From NCBI GenBank assembly GCA_022695795.1, contig MU404160.1, positions 1-64,000 of the forward strand: a DNA stretch of 64,000 nt. The letters run 5' to 3'. The notes beneath the pieces were generated by a model, which saw only the letters and a program-made list of their open reading frames with translations, ran no database searches and was not told the origin of the DNA. The stretch is from Biscogniauxia marginata (taxonomy: Eukaryota > Ascomycota > Sordariomycetes > Xylariales > Xylariaceae). The translations under genes were made by a program, and so were the position numbers. Of the stretch, positions 31,200-43,089 are shown in pieces (position 1 is the stretch's first letter; every line of letters starts with the position of its first letter).

Positions 31200-34100
31200 G
31201 CTATATGAACACATATCGCTATTTTAATATCTACGCGTATTTCATACGACAAGGGACTTTTAAATTCATCGAGATAAGTCAAATATTTAGAGCCTCCGAA
31301 GGCCGATTCGAACAAAACGGTTATTCCGCTAACCTCATCGTTGAATTTTCATTCACAACCCAAAATAAAATAAAAAATACTTACAAAAAGCAAGGGGGGG
31401 GACTTAGTAGGGCGATGGTTATGATGTTAGTGCATTAGCGTTTCGGGTGTTTTGTCTATTAGGACCTACGACACCGCTATACGACGGCAGAGGCAATCAA
31501 GGCGTTCTTCATGTATGATGAATCAAGCATGTAATGAAAATGGGACATGTGCTATGCATGACATATGGAGTAACCAGACTGTAAAGGCGTTATGGTAGTC
31601 GTTCTACGCCGTTCATCATACCCGCGCTTCAGGAAGCGCACAAGAAAACAAAACAAAAAAAAGAAATTTTCATTCGTTCAAGTGAAGAGAGCCAATTGTC
31701 AACTATTATCCCAAAAAAATTCCTTCAAGTTCAAACACATCGGCTATCTCTGCCGGAAAGATGTGTTTCTCAAGGTGCCCTTTCCGACGCCGTGCCTAGC
31801 CAATCTGCGGTATATATATACGTACCTACCTATACAATCATTTTATATCATCATGCCCGCTCGCTATTTCTAGATATTATCCTTTCTTTATAACCAAATC
31901 TCATCTCATGTTAAGGAACAGGACTGCTTAACAACATTTCTTCTCTCGTTTTTGCCCCTCTTGGTTAGTCAGCCTAGTCCTTCCTTCTTCGTCCTCCGCC
32001 TTCTTCCTCTTCCTCTTTTAATTCGTAACTACCAACTACCCCCCACCCCCCCCCACATCTTTTCCTCTTCTTCATCTTCTGCTGCGGCTTAGTGACTCTT
32101 AACTTAACACTCGAACGTGGGCCGGTGGGGCCGGGGCCGGGGCCGTTTAAGCCGGTACGAGCGAGAACCGGCGATTAGCCTTTGGAGCTCCCAGTTGCGC
32201 AAGCTGCTGTGCCCTTTCTGTGCCCTTTCGTGATTTACTGTCGTTGTTGTAGTCCTCGAAATAGTAGCTGTTTTCGTAGCTGTAGGCACTGTATTATTAG
32301 GACTACGGTCTGCATTGGCAATAGTAGCGTCGGTCGTAGTGCTAGTACTAGGGGTAGTCGTTGTTCGCACGTTTTGCGCTGGTATTCTCTCTGGCGCTCG
32401 TGGTCGTGGCACGGCCCGCCATGTATGCTCTTCGGGGGGAACATGGTGGAATATTGTATGGGGGGGCATAGAATGAAGGGGGGATTTGCGATGGGATGTA
32501 ATGCCATGTTAAGTGAGAACTCAGTGTGTAGATTCTCTACTCTCTTAGCGTATAGCTATCCTGATAGGCTGAAAGTTAGAAAGGATGGAAAATCAGAGCG
32601 AATCTCCAGTTGCTAATGATCTTAAGCGTGTGACTTGGTCTATCTCCGTTAGAAATTTACAGACCTGTTCAGATATGAAAGCAAAAAAACCGTTGGGTGC
32701 GATACTTAAATCTTCGAATCTCATACATGAGACCTACAAGGTCTGCGTTGATTTCATTTTCGTACGTTTTAGTTTCAGAAGTGCCCCAGATAAATAGCCT
32801 TTTAAATGGACCATATGGGCACCCGAAGTATAATAGTTTAGATTCTTACGAACAGGCCTACTTGCCACATGTAATAAGGGGGGGTTGAAGCTAAACTGCC
32901 TAGGTAAGTTTTCGACCTTATAGCCTATGGCTGAAAGATCGAGAATGGTGAAAATAGCTCTCGAAGGATAAATACTTGATTACAATGAACCTGACACGCC
33001 ATTTAACAGAAATAAATTACAGTATGTAGGACTACACTAAGACCATTTAGCCTAGAAATCAATTCTCTCACTGTTATTATTAACATAATGAGACCGCTCG
33101 GCCTTAAACGTATTATGGTATAAGCTTTAGACAGTTCTTGGGGACACGATAACGACCAACGTCTTCCAGCGATTTCAGAAACTTTACTGTTGCAGGAACC
33201 ATTTCCTCCCAGATTTTTCTCTCCTCGTGAATTGTCCGCGGCTCCCACCGTCTCATCTCCCGACCTAACCTGTAACCTACCCCTCTCACCAGGCTTGTTG
33301 TTGCTACCCTCTCTTAAACTGGTATAATTTTAGGTATACTGCGCATATCCCTACGTAGTTGGTTAACTACATCAGAAACCCTTATTCTTCCCACCCTGGA
33401 TCATTTTATCCTCCTTATAAATCGCGTCTGACCCCCTCATCCTCGTGATCCAGACGCTTACCGTGATCTTCAACCTGCCTTTCGGCCGTTTTCTCGAAAC
33501 CCACCGACCTCGTTTTTGATCCTCTCTTTAAGCGGGCCTCCAGGTCCCTCGTCTTGCCCTCGAGGTTTGGCTTGAAGACCAGGTTCCAGAGCCTGAACAA
33601 CATCGATCTCGCCAGTTTTGCTCTTCCTATCGTGCGCTATATGGCGCGCGTTCATCACTAACTATTGAAATGTGGGGCTATACGACCCCTGATCACCTGT
33701 ATCTACATTATATAGGATAGGCGAAGCCCATCCGCCTCATAGACTCGCCTTGAACCAATACACTTGATCCTATCCTCACATCTTCGTCTCATCTCAACAC
33801 TAACGTGTAGCTGTTAGGCGTGTTCATTCCGATGAAGAGACGCCTATGCTTTTCTCCTTTCTTGACAATCAACGCCTGCTCTCATACTTTCCTTCTCTTT
33901 GAGCCGGTTGCTTGCTGATCATCTTCATCGTCGTCGCCAATATTCCCAAGCTGTCAAGATAGGTGTATCCCGTGATGTATTAGGTTAGCTAGATAGGAGA
34001 GATGGAGGTCCTTCGGGCCACGGGGGAGGTCTTAATATATATGTATATATAAACGATAAGTGTGGGTCATATACACTTCTAGCCACCCTATTTCAACACA

Positions 34101-35090
34101 AGCTATTAATGCCTGGCTAAAAGGAAAACTCTTAAAATAACGGTTGCCTTTTACGACATTGATATGTTTATTAGCCACCGCATCAGCAATGCTTTGAATG
34201 ACACTATCCGCACTTTATAATCGCACATCAAAGATGTCGGATTACCAGGGAGTTTGTTGAATTGTAATGATTTGCCAGGTTAGGTAATCCATACCAAGAA
34301 GCGAGCTATACTTCGTATGTACTCTGCCATCCAATTAGAAGCTTTCATAAATCTTCTGAGCTTGGGCCACTGGTCATGAATTTGGATATGCTTTAAGAAC
34401 TACGGCATACTGGGGCACTATTAAATTGCTCAATCTCGACGTACTTTGGTTGTGTCAATAATCAAGTTTCAGACGCCAAATTGGAACCAGTGCCTGTCAA
34501 TATAAGCGTATTGCGTATTGATGTCTTGGAATTCCTGTATACGGCTATACTGGGGGACTATATCTCCTAAATTTACGGATGTAGGTAACTGTCCGTTAGG
34601 GACAGGGGTATTTTGGGTGCTTATATAAGATTAGGAATGCTCAGTATCTGGTACCGTACAGGCACATGAGACAAATATGGAGTTATCGGGGTAGGAGTCT
34701 GGCCTGTGCTGGTTACTACAAAATACTCCAATGCGTTCTCATGCTCCTTACATCTTCCAAGACATTATAGCTTCTCGCTCATGTCCGATTGGACACGCGG
34801 GGTGCTGTAATTTTACCCTGCTCTATCTACAACCGACAGATGCATGAACATATGTACAAAAGATAATGTCAAATAGCCGTGCTCATAGCCGTGCTCTGTC
34901 CCCCATCTTGGATCTAAATTTGATCTACACTGTTAACCAATGGTAGCCTTTACAATGCACATAAGAATAACACAGCCTCAATCTATCTATCAAACAGGCA
35001 GAGCTAGCCTTACTGCTGTTATCCTCCAGCTCCAGCTCTCGTCAAATATTTGCCAGATAAATCTTCTAACCCTCTTTGACCTGGGCGACG
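31200..35090. other. 3.9-kb gene-poor region with dispersed repeat copy
   Basis: No supported gene. It holds G/C-rich simple sequence at 32115-32150 (GGGGCC units), short unsupported frames at 32104-32469 and 33415-33658, and a copy of the repeat shared with 63.2 kb (33665-33800). AT-rich DNA runs from about 34020 to 35000 as the promoter side of the HET gene. Confidence 0.45.
33665..33800 (+). repeat. Dispersed repeat, copy 1
   Basis: Similar, in the same orientation, to 63165-63317. Both copies start with TTGAAAT(G/A)TGGGGCTAT, followed by a short inverted GGGGC...CCCC hairpin. Both then have a second small hairpin with CCGCCT/CCCGCCT and a well conserved 3' block. In that block about 30 of 35 bases match between CTTGATCCTATCCTC... 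and CTTCATCCTATCCTC.... The hairpins suggest a MITE-like or structured element. No coding capacity. Confidence 0.65.
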
Positions 35091-36782
35091 ATGCGGCTCA
35101 TTAATGCTCAAACACTAGAGCTTGAGGAATATTTTGGAGACCAGATACCCCAGTATGCTATCCTCTCCCATACATGGGGATCAGAGGAGCTCAGCTTCCA
35201 AGAATGGCAGGGTCTCCGCGCACCCTCGCATAAGTCGGGTTACAGCAAGATAAAAAGCGCCTGTCAACAGGCCCTCAAAAATGACCTGAAGTATCTATGG
35301 TGCGATACAAATTGCATCGACAAGTCGAGCTCGACAGAGCTGTCTGAGGCAATCAACTCTATGTTCATCTGGTATAAAAACTCCTCCGTATGCTACGCCT
35401 ATTTGGAAGACGTCTCCCGCCAGGATGGCGATGTCATCTCCTTCATGCGAAAAAGCCGCTGGTTCACTCGCGGCTGGACCTTGCAAGAGCTGCTGGCGCC
35501 GGGTACCGTGCGGTTCTACGGCGTCAATTGGGAGACCCTAGGCTCGCGATCAGATGAGAGTAGTCTAATCTCCAGTATCACAGGGATACCTAAATATTAT
35601 CTGGACACCGCAGACATCTCACGCGCTAGCATTGCTGAGAAGATGTCGTGGCTCGCGAAACGGAAGACAACGCGAGTTGAAGACATGGCTTACTGTATGT
35701 TTGGGATTTTCGACCTGAACTTGCCACTGCTGTACGGAGAAGGCTCTAGGGCCTTTGTGCGTCTCCAGGAAGAACTTGTCCGAGTTTCGAATGATCACAC
35801 GATATTCTGCTGGGACTGGCTGCCAGGGGTAGTTCCTAGGATCTGGACTAGCATGCTTGCTCCCTCCCCGGCAGCGTTCGAGCACTCGGGGCATGCACAG
35901 GAGATGATCCATAACTCACGAGATATCTCGACATATTCGATAACGAACGCAGGCATAAACATCAGCCTACAGACAGTCGACGCTTGTGGTTTCGTCTTCG
36001 TCGTTCTCAACGCAGTGTCAAGCCTAGAGACTATGGATCCCGCGTATCACAGACTCGCAATTCCGCTCCGTCGTTCTAAAAGAGGTGGCTTTTGGGAGAG
36101 ACACTCATTTCCACCTTCCGCCACCACATTACCTATGGCATGGGCTTCCCCCATGAAACCTTTCTACGTGGGAAGCCGGCACGCAACCACCTGGCTCGAG
36201 TCTCCGAACTACCCCTTTAGAAGAAGTGGGATACTCGTGACATTTGACGACCGAAGCCTCATCGAGCTAGAAGACAGTATAGTGGAGGTTGAGGGGCATT
36301 GGGACAAGCTGCGCAGTATGTTCCTACTGAACGCAGCAGATTTGAAGGTCGATCGAGGCGTGCTAGGATTCAAAGTCATGCGCTCCAGCAGATATGGGGG
36401 GCCCCGCAAGGCGAAGCTCCTGACAATCTTCTTCGCCGTGGTTACCAAAGAGTCTGGAGATCACGAACTGCATGTCAGAGCGCTAGATCGCCAGAATTAT
36501 AACGACGAAAAGTATCTGCGCCAGTTGACGTCCGAAGCCGCAAATGTTGGATACTACCGGTCTGTAGAGTCCTACTCGAAAGAAGCAGACGCAACTATAA
36601 TCACTAGAGAATACGGGCAATTCTCGTTTGAAGGCATGGTCGTCAAGTCCGTCCATATTCGCCTCCGGAAGGAAAAGCGCGCGCCCGTAGAAGAATACAG
36701 CATAGCGGACCATGCCAGAAATACGAGCACTACGTCTGGCAAACCTCGACTAGGGAAACAAAAGCGATTTTTATGTTTCTGA
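35091..36782 (+). CDS. HET-domain protein (heterokaryon incompatibility type, 563 aa)
   Basis: HET domains are found in fungal proteins that trigger cell death on non-self recognition. The first in-frame ATG is 35091 (MRLINAQTLELEEYFG), and the gene has one exon. Canonical HET-E/HET-D-class marks: YAILSHTWG at about 22, LKYLWCDTNCIDK (usually W-I-D-x-C-C-I-D-K), SSTELSEAINSMFIWYKNS, VCYAYLEDV, FTRGWTLQELLAPG, MSWLAKRKTTRVEDMAYCMF, and LPLLYGEG at about 215. The C-terminal about 330 residues have no NACHT or WD repeats and resemble the beta-rich tail common behind such HET domains. The gene converges with a short-chain dehydrogenase only 161 bp away and is preceded by an AT-rich gap. Confidence 0.92.
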   Translation: MRLINAQTLELEEYFGDQIPQYAILSHTWGSEELSFQEWQGLRAPSHKSGYSKIKSACQQALKNDLKYLWCDTNCIDKSSSTELSEAINSMFIWYKNSSVCYAYLEDVSRQDGDVISFMRKSRWFTRGWTLQELLAPGTVRFYGVNWETLGSRSDESSLISSITGIPKYYLDTADISRASIAEKMSWLAKRKTTRVEDMAYCMFGIFDLNLPLLYGEGSRAFVRLQEELVRVSNDHTIFCWDWLPGVVPRIWTSMLAPSPAAFEHSGHAQEMIHNSRDISTYSITNAGINISLQTVDACGFVFVVLNAVSSLETMDPAYHRLAIPLRRSKRGGFWERHSFPPSATTLPMAWASPMKPFYVGSRHATTWLESPNYPFRRSGILVTFDDRSLIELEDSIVEVEGHWDKLRSMFLLNAADLKVDRGVLGFKVMRSSRYGGPRKAKLLTIFFAVVTKESGDHELHVRALDRQNYNDEKYLRQLTSEAANVGYYRSVESYSKEADATIITREYGQFSFEGMVVKSVHIRLRKEKRAPVEEYSIADHARNTSTTSGKPRLGKQKRFLCF

Positions 36783-36943
36783 GCGAATGATTGCTTTTAT
36801 ATTCGGTTCAAAGGCCGGGATATTCAGGTGAAAACTAAAACCTCATCTTCCTAAGGATCCGTTGGAGGCACAGGAACCCCTAATATGCCTGGGTGCCTAT
36901 TTTATGAAGTGGCACAGCAATTCCTTCATGGTTTTTCGTTTCA

Positions 36944-37837
36944 TCATACGGTCAGCCTGAACTTCAGCAGGTCCCCTTTAAGGATGTCTACCTTCCTCAC
37001 CACAAGCTCCTCCATATCCCAGGCGGTACTGATGAACCGCCCGCTCAGCCAGTCCCTGCATTCCCGTGCAAGCCAAACGTACGTATCGCCCGCCATTTCG
37101 GGAGTCTGGTCGAAGAAGCCCTTCCACTTGTCGGGGGTACGGCTCGTCAGATCCGTTAGGACATCACCCGGGTGCGCGGCGATGGCGATGAGCCCGTCGG
37201 CCTCGTGCTCCTTGGCTAGGAACTCGGTCAGCCGGCACAGCGCGAACTTGCTCGTCTGGTACCCCAGCACGCCCTCGAACAGCATGTGTGCGGCCGCGCT
37301 CGACGTGTTGATAACTGTGCGCGTGGCCGAGCGCCGCAGCAGCGGCAGAAGCGCCCGTGTGCACAGGTACACACCCTTGATGTTGACTTCCCACGAGGCC
37401 CAGAAATCGTCCACCCGCGACGCCTCAACCGGGCCTATCGTCTCGCACCGCCCCGCATTGTTGACCAGCACGTCGAGCGCGCCGCCAAAGGACTTGGAGA
37501 TCTCTACCGCGGCGGCGTCGACGGCTGCCTCCGAGCTGACGTCCATGGAGAACGTGAGGACGAGCGGTTTCGACCTCCCCGCGGCTGCTGCTGCCGCGAG
37601 GATGTCGCGCTCCAGGTCTGGCAGGTCTGAGCGCGTGGCAACGGCGATGTGCGAGCAGCCTGCTCGGGCGAAGCTGAGGGCGATGGCCCGGCCGATACCC
37701 TTGGAAGCGCCGGTGATGAAGACGGACTTCCCGCTCAGGTCTGCCTTGACCGGCGAGATGTAAGGGTACGTGTCCTTGTGCACGGTAGGCACGAAGTCCC
37801 TGATGGCAAACCAATTGGTGAATCTAGAAGGGTCCAT
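36944..37837 (-). CDS. Short-chain dehydrogenase/reductase (297 aa)
   Basis: NAD(P)-dependent classical SDR. Single exon, ATG 37837. It has the cofactor motif TGASKGIG near residue 43, a dinucleotide-binding basic residue after VATRSD, NNAG near 125, catalytic Ser in NTSSAAAH, and the catalytic pair in YQTSK. After the active site it has HPGDVLTDL in place of the usual PG-x-V-x-T. Length is normal plus a 37-residue N-terminal lead typical of fungal forms. No signal peptide or membrane segment. GC-rich, strongly biased third positions, unlike the HET gene next to it. The substrate cannot be told; no biosynthetic core enzyme is nearby. Confidence 0.9.
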   Translation of the reverse strand: MDPSRFTNWFAIRDFVPTVHKDTYPYISPVKADLSGKSVFITGASKGIGRAIALSFARAGCSHIAVATRSDLPDLERDILAAAAAAGRSKPLVLTFSMDVSSEAAVDAAAVEISKSFGGALDVLVNNAGRCETIGPVEASRVDDFWASWEVNIKGVYLCTRALLPLLRRSATRTVINTSSAAAHMLFEGVLGYQTSKFALCRLTEFLAKEHEADGLIAIAAHPGDVLTDLTSRTPDKWKGFFDQTPEMAGDTYVWLARECRDWLSGRFISTAWDMEELVVRKVDILKGDLLKFRLTV

Positions 37838-40511
37838 TGGGTTTATGTCGTGTAAAAATTAAGCTAATGTGTATATATGGGCGAAGGTTATTTTAGCACT
37901 GATATGGCTGTCGGTAGTCGAGTGAAGGAAGAAGGTTATAGAGGACTACTTAAACAAGTTATACTTGACAGCAAAAAGCAGTAGCTATTATTTATACATT
38001 TATTATATATTCACGTCCTTTTTATAAAACTAGACAGTTAAATGGAGACATTCTAAGTAGTAGCTACGATACAAGGATAGCCCACCAAGCTTAGCTGTCA
38101 GGTGCTGGGATCCGGAATAAGGGGGCATGGAACCCGGGGTTCCGGGTCGTGAAAGCGAGGCCGCTTTTTCCGGCGGCTGGCTGGCGGTAAGTCCGGTGTC
38201 CACAAACCGGGCCTAGAAGCCAATGCCGCTTTTACTGAGGCTCAGCTCAATGGAATATTAATCACGCGCGCTCAGAATCCCTGGGATTCTTGGGTGTATT
38301 CTTAATATGTTGCTCATATTAATCCTGAGTCTAGTTCTACTTAACGAACGTCTTAGACTTGTGGTAGAAACAAACAAAGATTTCTAAAAACACTGTTCTT
38401 ATATACAAAGTTGTGTATAGTTCGTGAGACTAGTAGCCATTGCGAGACATCGATGGATCATTATTTGAGTCGTCTCCAATGCTAGTTAGCCGGCCTGCAG
38501 CTTATTGTAAGAAATTACAGAACATTTAAACATTCCCATATTACCCCCAGTATCAACAGCAATGATGGCGACGGAAAAAGCGTTTTCTTCATATATCTGG
38601 AATGCTACACAGGCAGTATAAAGTATGGCTACTGTTAAGCATTAGGTCCGAGGTATTATAATGGTTAGATCGAGCCAGTGATATATCTAGTATACATGTG
38701 ACTCAGCTGAGAGGGATTCGACGAAATAGAGGTGAGGAATCAAGATGTTCACCTGAGGCGGGTGATATGATAATTGATTCGGTCAACCGCTGATCCCAAT
38801 TGATTGATACATATAACACCCATCTCCGTCACAGCCCTGTGATCTAGATGATTAATCCGAAGCTCCCAGGCTCGCGCTAAGCGTACTAAAAATAGCATGA
38901 GGGTTTTATAATTCAACGCAAATAGGAGGTGTGATGAGTAGGTACGCATTAGCTGAAGGACTACATAAGTACTGTCAATCCCCTTGTGGCTAGCCTACAC
39001 CGTATCCACTCAAATCCCTTAGAATTTACTAACGTTTTATTTCCAGATGAAAGAGAAGAGATATAATGTTGGGTCGTCGGATTTGGCACAACTCTGGCCA
39101 GGCTCAAGCTTAAAGCAGCGTTGGCCCGTGTTGAAATGTGGTTCCACCCTCGTGGTAATACGGAGGCTCAGGAGGGAGAGGAGGTCCAGCTTAACAAAAG
39201 AACAATTGATACTAGGTATATAATTATCTCATATCATACTTTTTGTTTAGATTGCTTTTGTATCTAAAACCTGCGGTTTTGAGAATATAAACCGGAATAG
39301 AGCGATTAAGCCTAGGCTTTTTGCTTCTTAAGCAGGCCCCCTCCCTCTTTTGTATCCTTATCCGCTAGGAGATCACAACTCTTCACAGTTTCATGCGCGG
39401 TTAAATAGCATCTAAATACATGACTACTAGCGTGGGATTCTATTCTACTGACTTCATACTGTTTATAGCCCAACATAGGAAATGGCTCAGCCGGTGCAGC
39501 TTGTCTAGTCGGGTGTGTGTACAGCGGCAGATAATGATTCGGGATAATCGTTGATGTTGGCTTTAGTATGGACTTCGTAGTTGTATAAGTCTGGAGTGCG
39601 GACGTTCGACGTTGTTGTAGCTAGCCAGTAAGAGTTATCCATAGTGCTGGTTGGTTCATTACTATGGAGTTCTTGGACGTTCTCGAATCATGTAACTCGG
39701 CAGTATTGGCTCAGGTCATTATCTTAGTGAAGCGTATATTTATTAAATATACAACCCTCTCCAATTAATAAAGAAAAGATAGGTAGACAAACCAATTACT
39801 CATTCCACAGTTGCTTAGGAGAGCTCACTTCTTACCGAAGACTTGGGGTGAGGTTATCGTCAATGTGTAACCCCTTTGCTTACCTGGGTACCTTAGGTAG
39901 GTTACCTAGGTAGAGTTAGGGAAGTTGTGGCGCACTTCCTGGCTGATGTCATGACCCGCCCCCGCTGTTTCTAGTTGTGCTGTGGCTGGGTTTGGTTATT
40001 TGATATGTGAGAATTAGCCAACTACCTACCTAAGGTAAGCGTCTGACAGGTACGGATTATACGCTATGTATATAACCCCTAGTAGCTAGACTAAATATGG
40101 ATAGAGTCTAGGTTAAGCGACTACTATCATCGCTGTATCCACCTTAGGAGATTTTCTGGGATATCAGATTTCAGGATCCCTGGAAAGGACCGGGACTCTT
40201 TCAGTAATTACAAAGCATGGAACGCCATCTAGATCATTCTAACAAGTTATTTGACGGCACAAAAGACCATCTTCACAAATTCCTTCAGAGCAACCGAAAA
40301 AAAAAACCACACCCCGAGAAAACTAGGAAAATAAAAGAGTATCTATACGTACGGGGTCTATATTTATATATATACCTAATTACTGGATTGGGATTATTTA
40401 ACTATTACCTGTTAATTAACTTCGTACCGGGTCCTTCGTAGCCGCAGCCGCAGCCGCAGCCCCCACATTTCGTGATATCAACAGTATTGCGCGATCTTGC
40501 ACCATCGTGCG
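37838..40511. other. 2.7-kb intergenic region, no supported gene
   Basis: Mostly AT-rich, with a GC-richer island at about 38100-38220 and another at 39075-39200. These may be remnants of old sequence, but they contain no recognisable coding motif. TACCTAGGTA-type motifs cluster at about 39883-39915 and 40022-40040. A GCAGCC hexamer repeat (40441-40463) lies just before the next gene. Confidence 0.45.
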
Positions 40512-41780
40512 ATGCGCGACATGAGCGAGCCCTCGGATAGGCTCGTCGAGGAGGGACACAACGGGGATTGCCCTTGCAGCATCCAGCGGGCCCAGATCCT
40601 GATCCGGCGTATCTGGAATTCTCCTGCCGCCCGTCGCGCGCCTGCGCCCGCGTCGTACCCTGCCATCTCGAGCATCCCGCGCATCTCCCCCAAGCGCCTG
40701 GCGCTCGCCGCTGCTGACAAGTCTCCCGAGCTTGCGCCAAACACCGTCTTATATCTGGCCTATGGCTCCAACCTGTGCGCCGAGACTTTCCTCGGTTTCC
40801 GGGGCATTCGGCCGCTGGGCCAGATCAATGTCTCGGCGCCCGCTTTCGATCTGACGTTCGACCTGCCCGGGCTGCCCTACTTAGAACCCTGCTTCGCGAA
40901 CACAGCGCCGCGCAAGATCCCCAAGCCGCCGATCCCGGGCGATCCGCCAAAGTTCCCACCGGGTCTCCACTACGGCGATGTCGATGTAGGAGACGCCAGC
41001 GCGACCTCTCTTCTCCTCCCCCCCGCGCTGCCGCGTCGCGGCCCTACGTGGTCCAGGGGCCTGTACGGCGTAGTCTACGAGGTGACGCCCGAGGACTACG
41101 CCAAGATCGTCGCGACCGAGGGCGGCGGGGCCTCGTACCAGGACGTGCTGACGCCGTGCGTCGCCCTCCCGCCGGCCCTGCACATCCCTGAGAAGCCGCC
41201 CATCCCGGAGCTCCCGAGGCCGTTCCTCGCGCACACGCTCTACGCGCCGCGCCTGCCGGATGCGCCTCCCCCCGACGGCGACGACGATAACGACGATGAC
41301 GCGCGCCCGAGGGGGAAGAAGGGCTGGGCCCGCGGCCTGCTCCTCCCCGTCCGCCGGCCCTCGCCCGACTACGCGCAGCCCTCGCCCCGCTACCTCAAGC
41401 TGATCCGCGACGGCGCGCGGGAGCACCGCCTCCCCGACGAGTACCAGGCGTACCTTTCCGCGCTGTCGGCGTACCGCGCGACGACGCTGCGCCAGGAGCT
41501 CGGCCGTCTGCTGTTCCTCGTGCTTGCGCTGCCGCCGCTCGTCGTCGTGCTGGTGCTGAGCCGCGTGCTCACAGACGAGAACGGTAACGTGCCCCCGCGG
41601 CTCGCGGTCGCGGCCACGGTCGTCCTGAACCTGGTCTGGGCTGCGTACGACGTTGTGTTTAAGCCTGTGTTCGGGGATGGGGAGCGTACCGTCGACGAGG
41701 ACGAGGACGTAGAAGGGGCTTGGGCCGGAGCTGTGGACGAAGGGGGGCCTGAGAAAAGTGGTGGGGGTCTCATATCCTAA
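40512..41780 (+). CDS. Membrane-anchored gamma-glutamylcyclotransferase-like protein (422 aa)
   Basis: Single exon. The ATG at 40512 or the one at 40521 could be the start; the latter gives 419 aa. The GGCT-like fold begins with LYLAYGSNLC (YGSN substrate loop near residue 81) and continues with LTFDLPGLPYLEPCFAN and LYGVVYEVTPEDYAKIVATE, the last carrying the expected acidic residues. This family releases 5-oxoproline from gamma-glutamyl compounds such as glutathione breakdown products. Two hydrophobic segments (about 328-348 LFLVLALPPLVVVLVL and about 360-380 LAVAATVVLNLVWAAY) place the C-terminus in a membrane. An Asp-rich loop at about 255-265 interrupts the domain. Codon use is very GC-rich. 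The fungal family includes GliK of gliotoxin clusters, but no such cluster is here. Confidence 0.8.
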   Translation: MRDMSEPSDRLVEEGHNGDCPCSIQRAQILIRRIWNSPAARRAPAPASYPAISSIPRISPKRLALAAADKSPELAPNTVLYLAYGSNLCAETFLGFRGIRPLGQINVSAPAFDLTFDLPGLPYLEPCFANTAPRKIPKPPIPGDPPKFPPGLHYGDVDVGDASATSLLLPPALPRRGPTWSRGLYGVVYEVTPEDYAKIVATEGGGASYQDVLTPCVALPPALHIPEKPPIPELPRPFLAHTLYAPRLPDAPPPDGDDDNDDDARPRGKKGWARGLLLPVRRPSPDYAQPSPRYLKLIRDGAREHRLPDEYQAYLSALSAYRATTLRQELGRLLFLVLALPPLVVVLVLSRVLTDENGNVPPRLAVAATVVLNLVWAAYDVVFKPVFGDGERTVDEDEDVEGAWAGAVDEGGPEKSGGGLIS

Positions 41781-43089
41781 TTAGGTACCTACCTACTGAG
41801 ATGATATAATGAGTGATTTAGATTTTTTTTTTTGTTTTTTATATATTAATGCAGTTTTATTACACAATTCGCTTTTCGGAAATATACTTATTCATATGAT
41901 TTGAACCTCTAGGAAATTGCACTCGTGAATTGGACACAGCCATGTGAAGATTTTGCCTGATAGAATATTTCCCTCTTGTTTTACTTTGTTTTCTTTTTTC
42001 CCTTTTCCCTGTCCTCCTCATGTAATGTGATATCCCTTCCCTTCCCAAAAGGGTTGCCGATTCTGGAGAAAGAAACATTTTCTGATCCCGTTATCTCTAG
42101 GGCACCAATCCTTCACCTAAGTCAAATTGGGCCCAGAGAGAGTTGCTCTTAGAAATGTATAACTTGACCTTGAGCTTCGTACAGGTGTGGTGGTAATGAA
42201 TACGATATTTTGGAGGAGTGGGGGCGGTGCTCTTTGTACAACCGTCGATCCGGGGACGGCAAAGGTGACCTATATTGGAAGATGTGCCCGGATATTTGCA
42301 TGGAGATAAGAGAGCTACTCTCCAGTGGGACAAAATATTCTCTTCATTTTTTTCTCTCTCTTTTCTTTGTTAAGGTCACCGCTTGATGATGGAGATGCCT
42401 AACGACAACCGGCTCCCTTTCTCCTGATACTTGGTTGGGCATTCGTAGTTCTGTTTCCCACGCCCGGCCACTTATCATGTAAGCCGGAGAAGTATCTCGC
42501 AGCTGGTGATCGCGATGCAAGATGGGATGCAGAAACACCAAATCCTTAGAACCAGGTTGTAGCCTAAGCTCTATGTGCGTAATAATCAGTCCACCCTTTT
42601 TCGGTCAGTCATAGTATACCCAAGTGATGCCAAGCAGTTCCGCGTAGCGCAAAGTCGACTGATCACGGCAGCCTTGCTGCGAACTGTCGGCAGGCTAGAG
42701 CAGTATCTAAACTGGATACCCAACGATGGTATGCGCATTGGCGTCCAAAGGTATCCGAGGTCGGCTCCCACATAAGTCTATGGCGTCCATGGTATCTCAT
42801 TGCATCACATGGCATACCATGGTATTCATACGTGGTAAACCATCCAGACATGTAGGTTTGGCTAGATATACACGTCTTGCTTTTTTTCAATCCTCGTCGT
42901 GTTTAATAACTCGATTCTCTTCTTAACGGAGGGGGTTATTAAGGAGCGCGATAAAATATATAAAGATCTTCTCTTCCTGAGGCTGTCTGAACTAGTAATG
43001 ATGAAGCATACCATACCAGTCATTTAGGGAAATATACTAAGCAATAGCCCTGAGTTCTTTTCCGATAATTGACCAACAACATAAGAAAG
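41781..43089. other. 1.3-kb intergenic region, no supported gene
   Basis: Starts with a TAGGTACCTACCTAC motif (41784-41798) and a T-rich run, which is the 3' end of the preceding gene. No coding signal. It ends with the promoter of the small coiled-coil gene. Confidence 0.45.

Noticed and set aside
32104..32469. 121-aa minus-strand frame rich in Thr
   Set aside because: Low-complexity composition, no domain, no splice partner; not enough to call a gene.
33415..33658. Overlapping charged minus-strand frames
   Set aside because: Short, highly charged and in two overlapping frames; more likely repeat-derived than a gene.
40405..40744. Antisense frames over the GGCT-like gene start
   Set aside because: Shadow of the GC-rich coding exon and the GCAGCC repeat.
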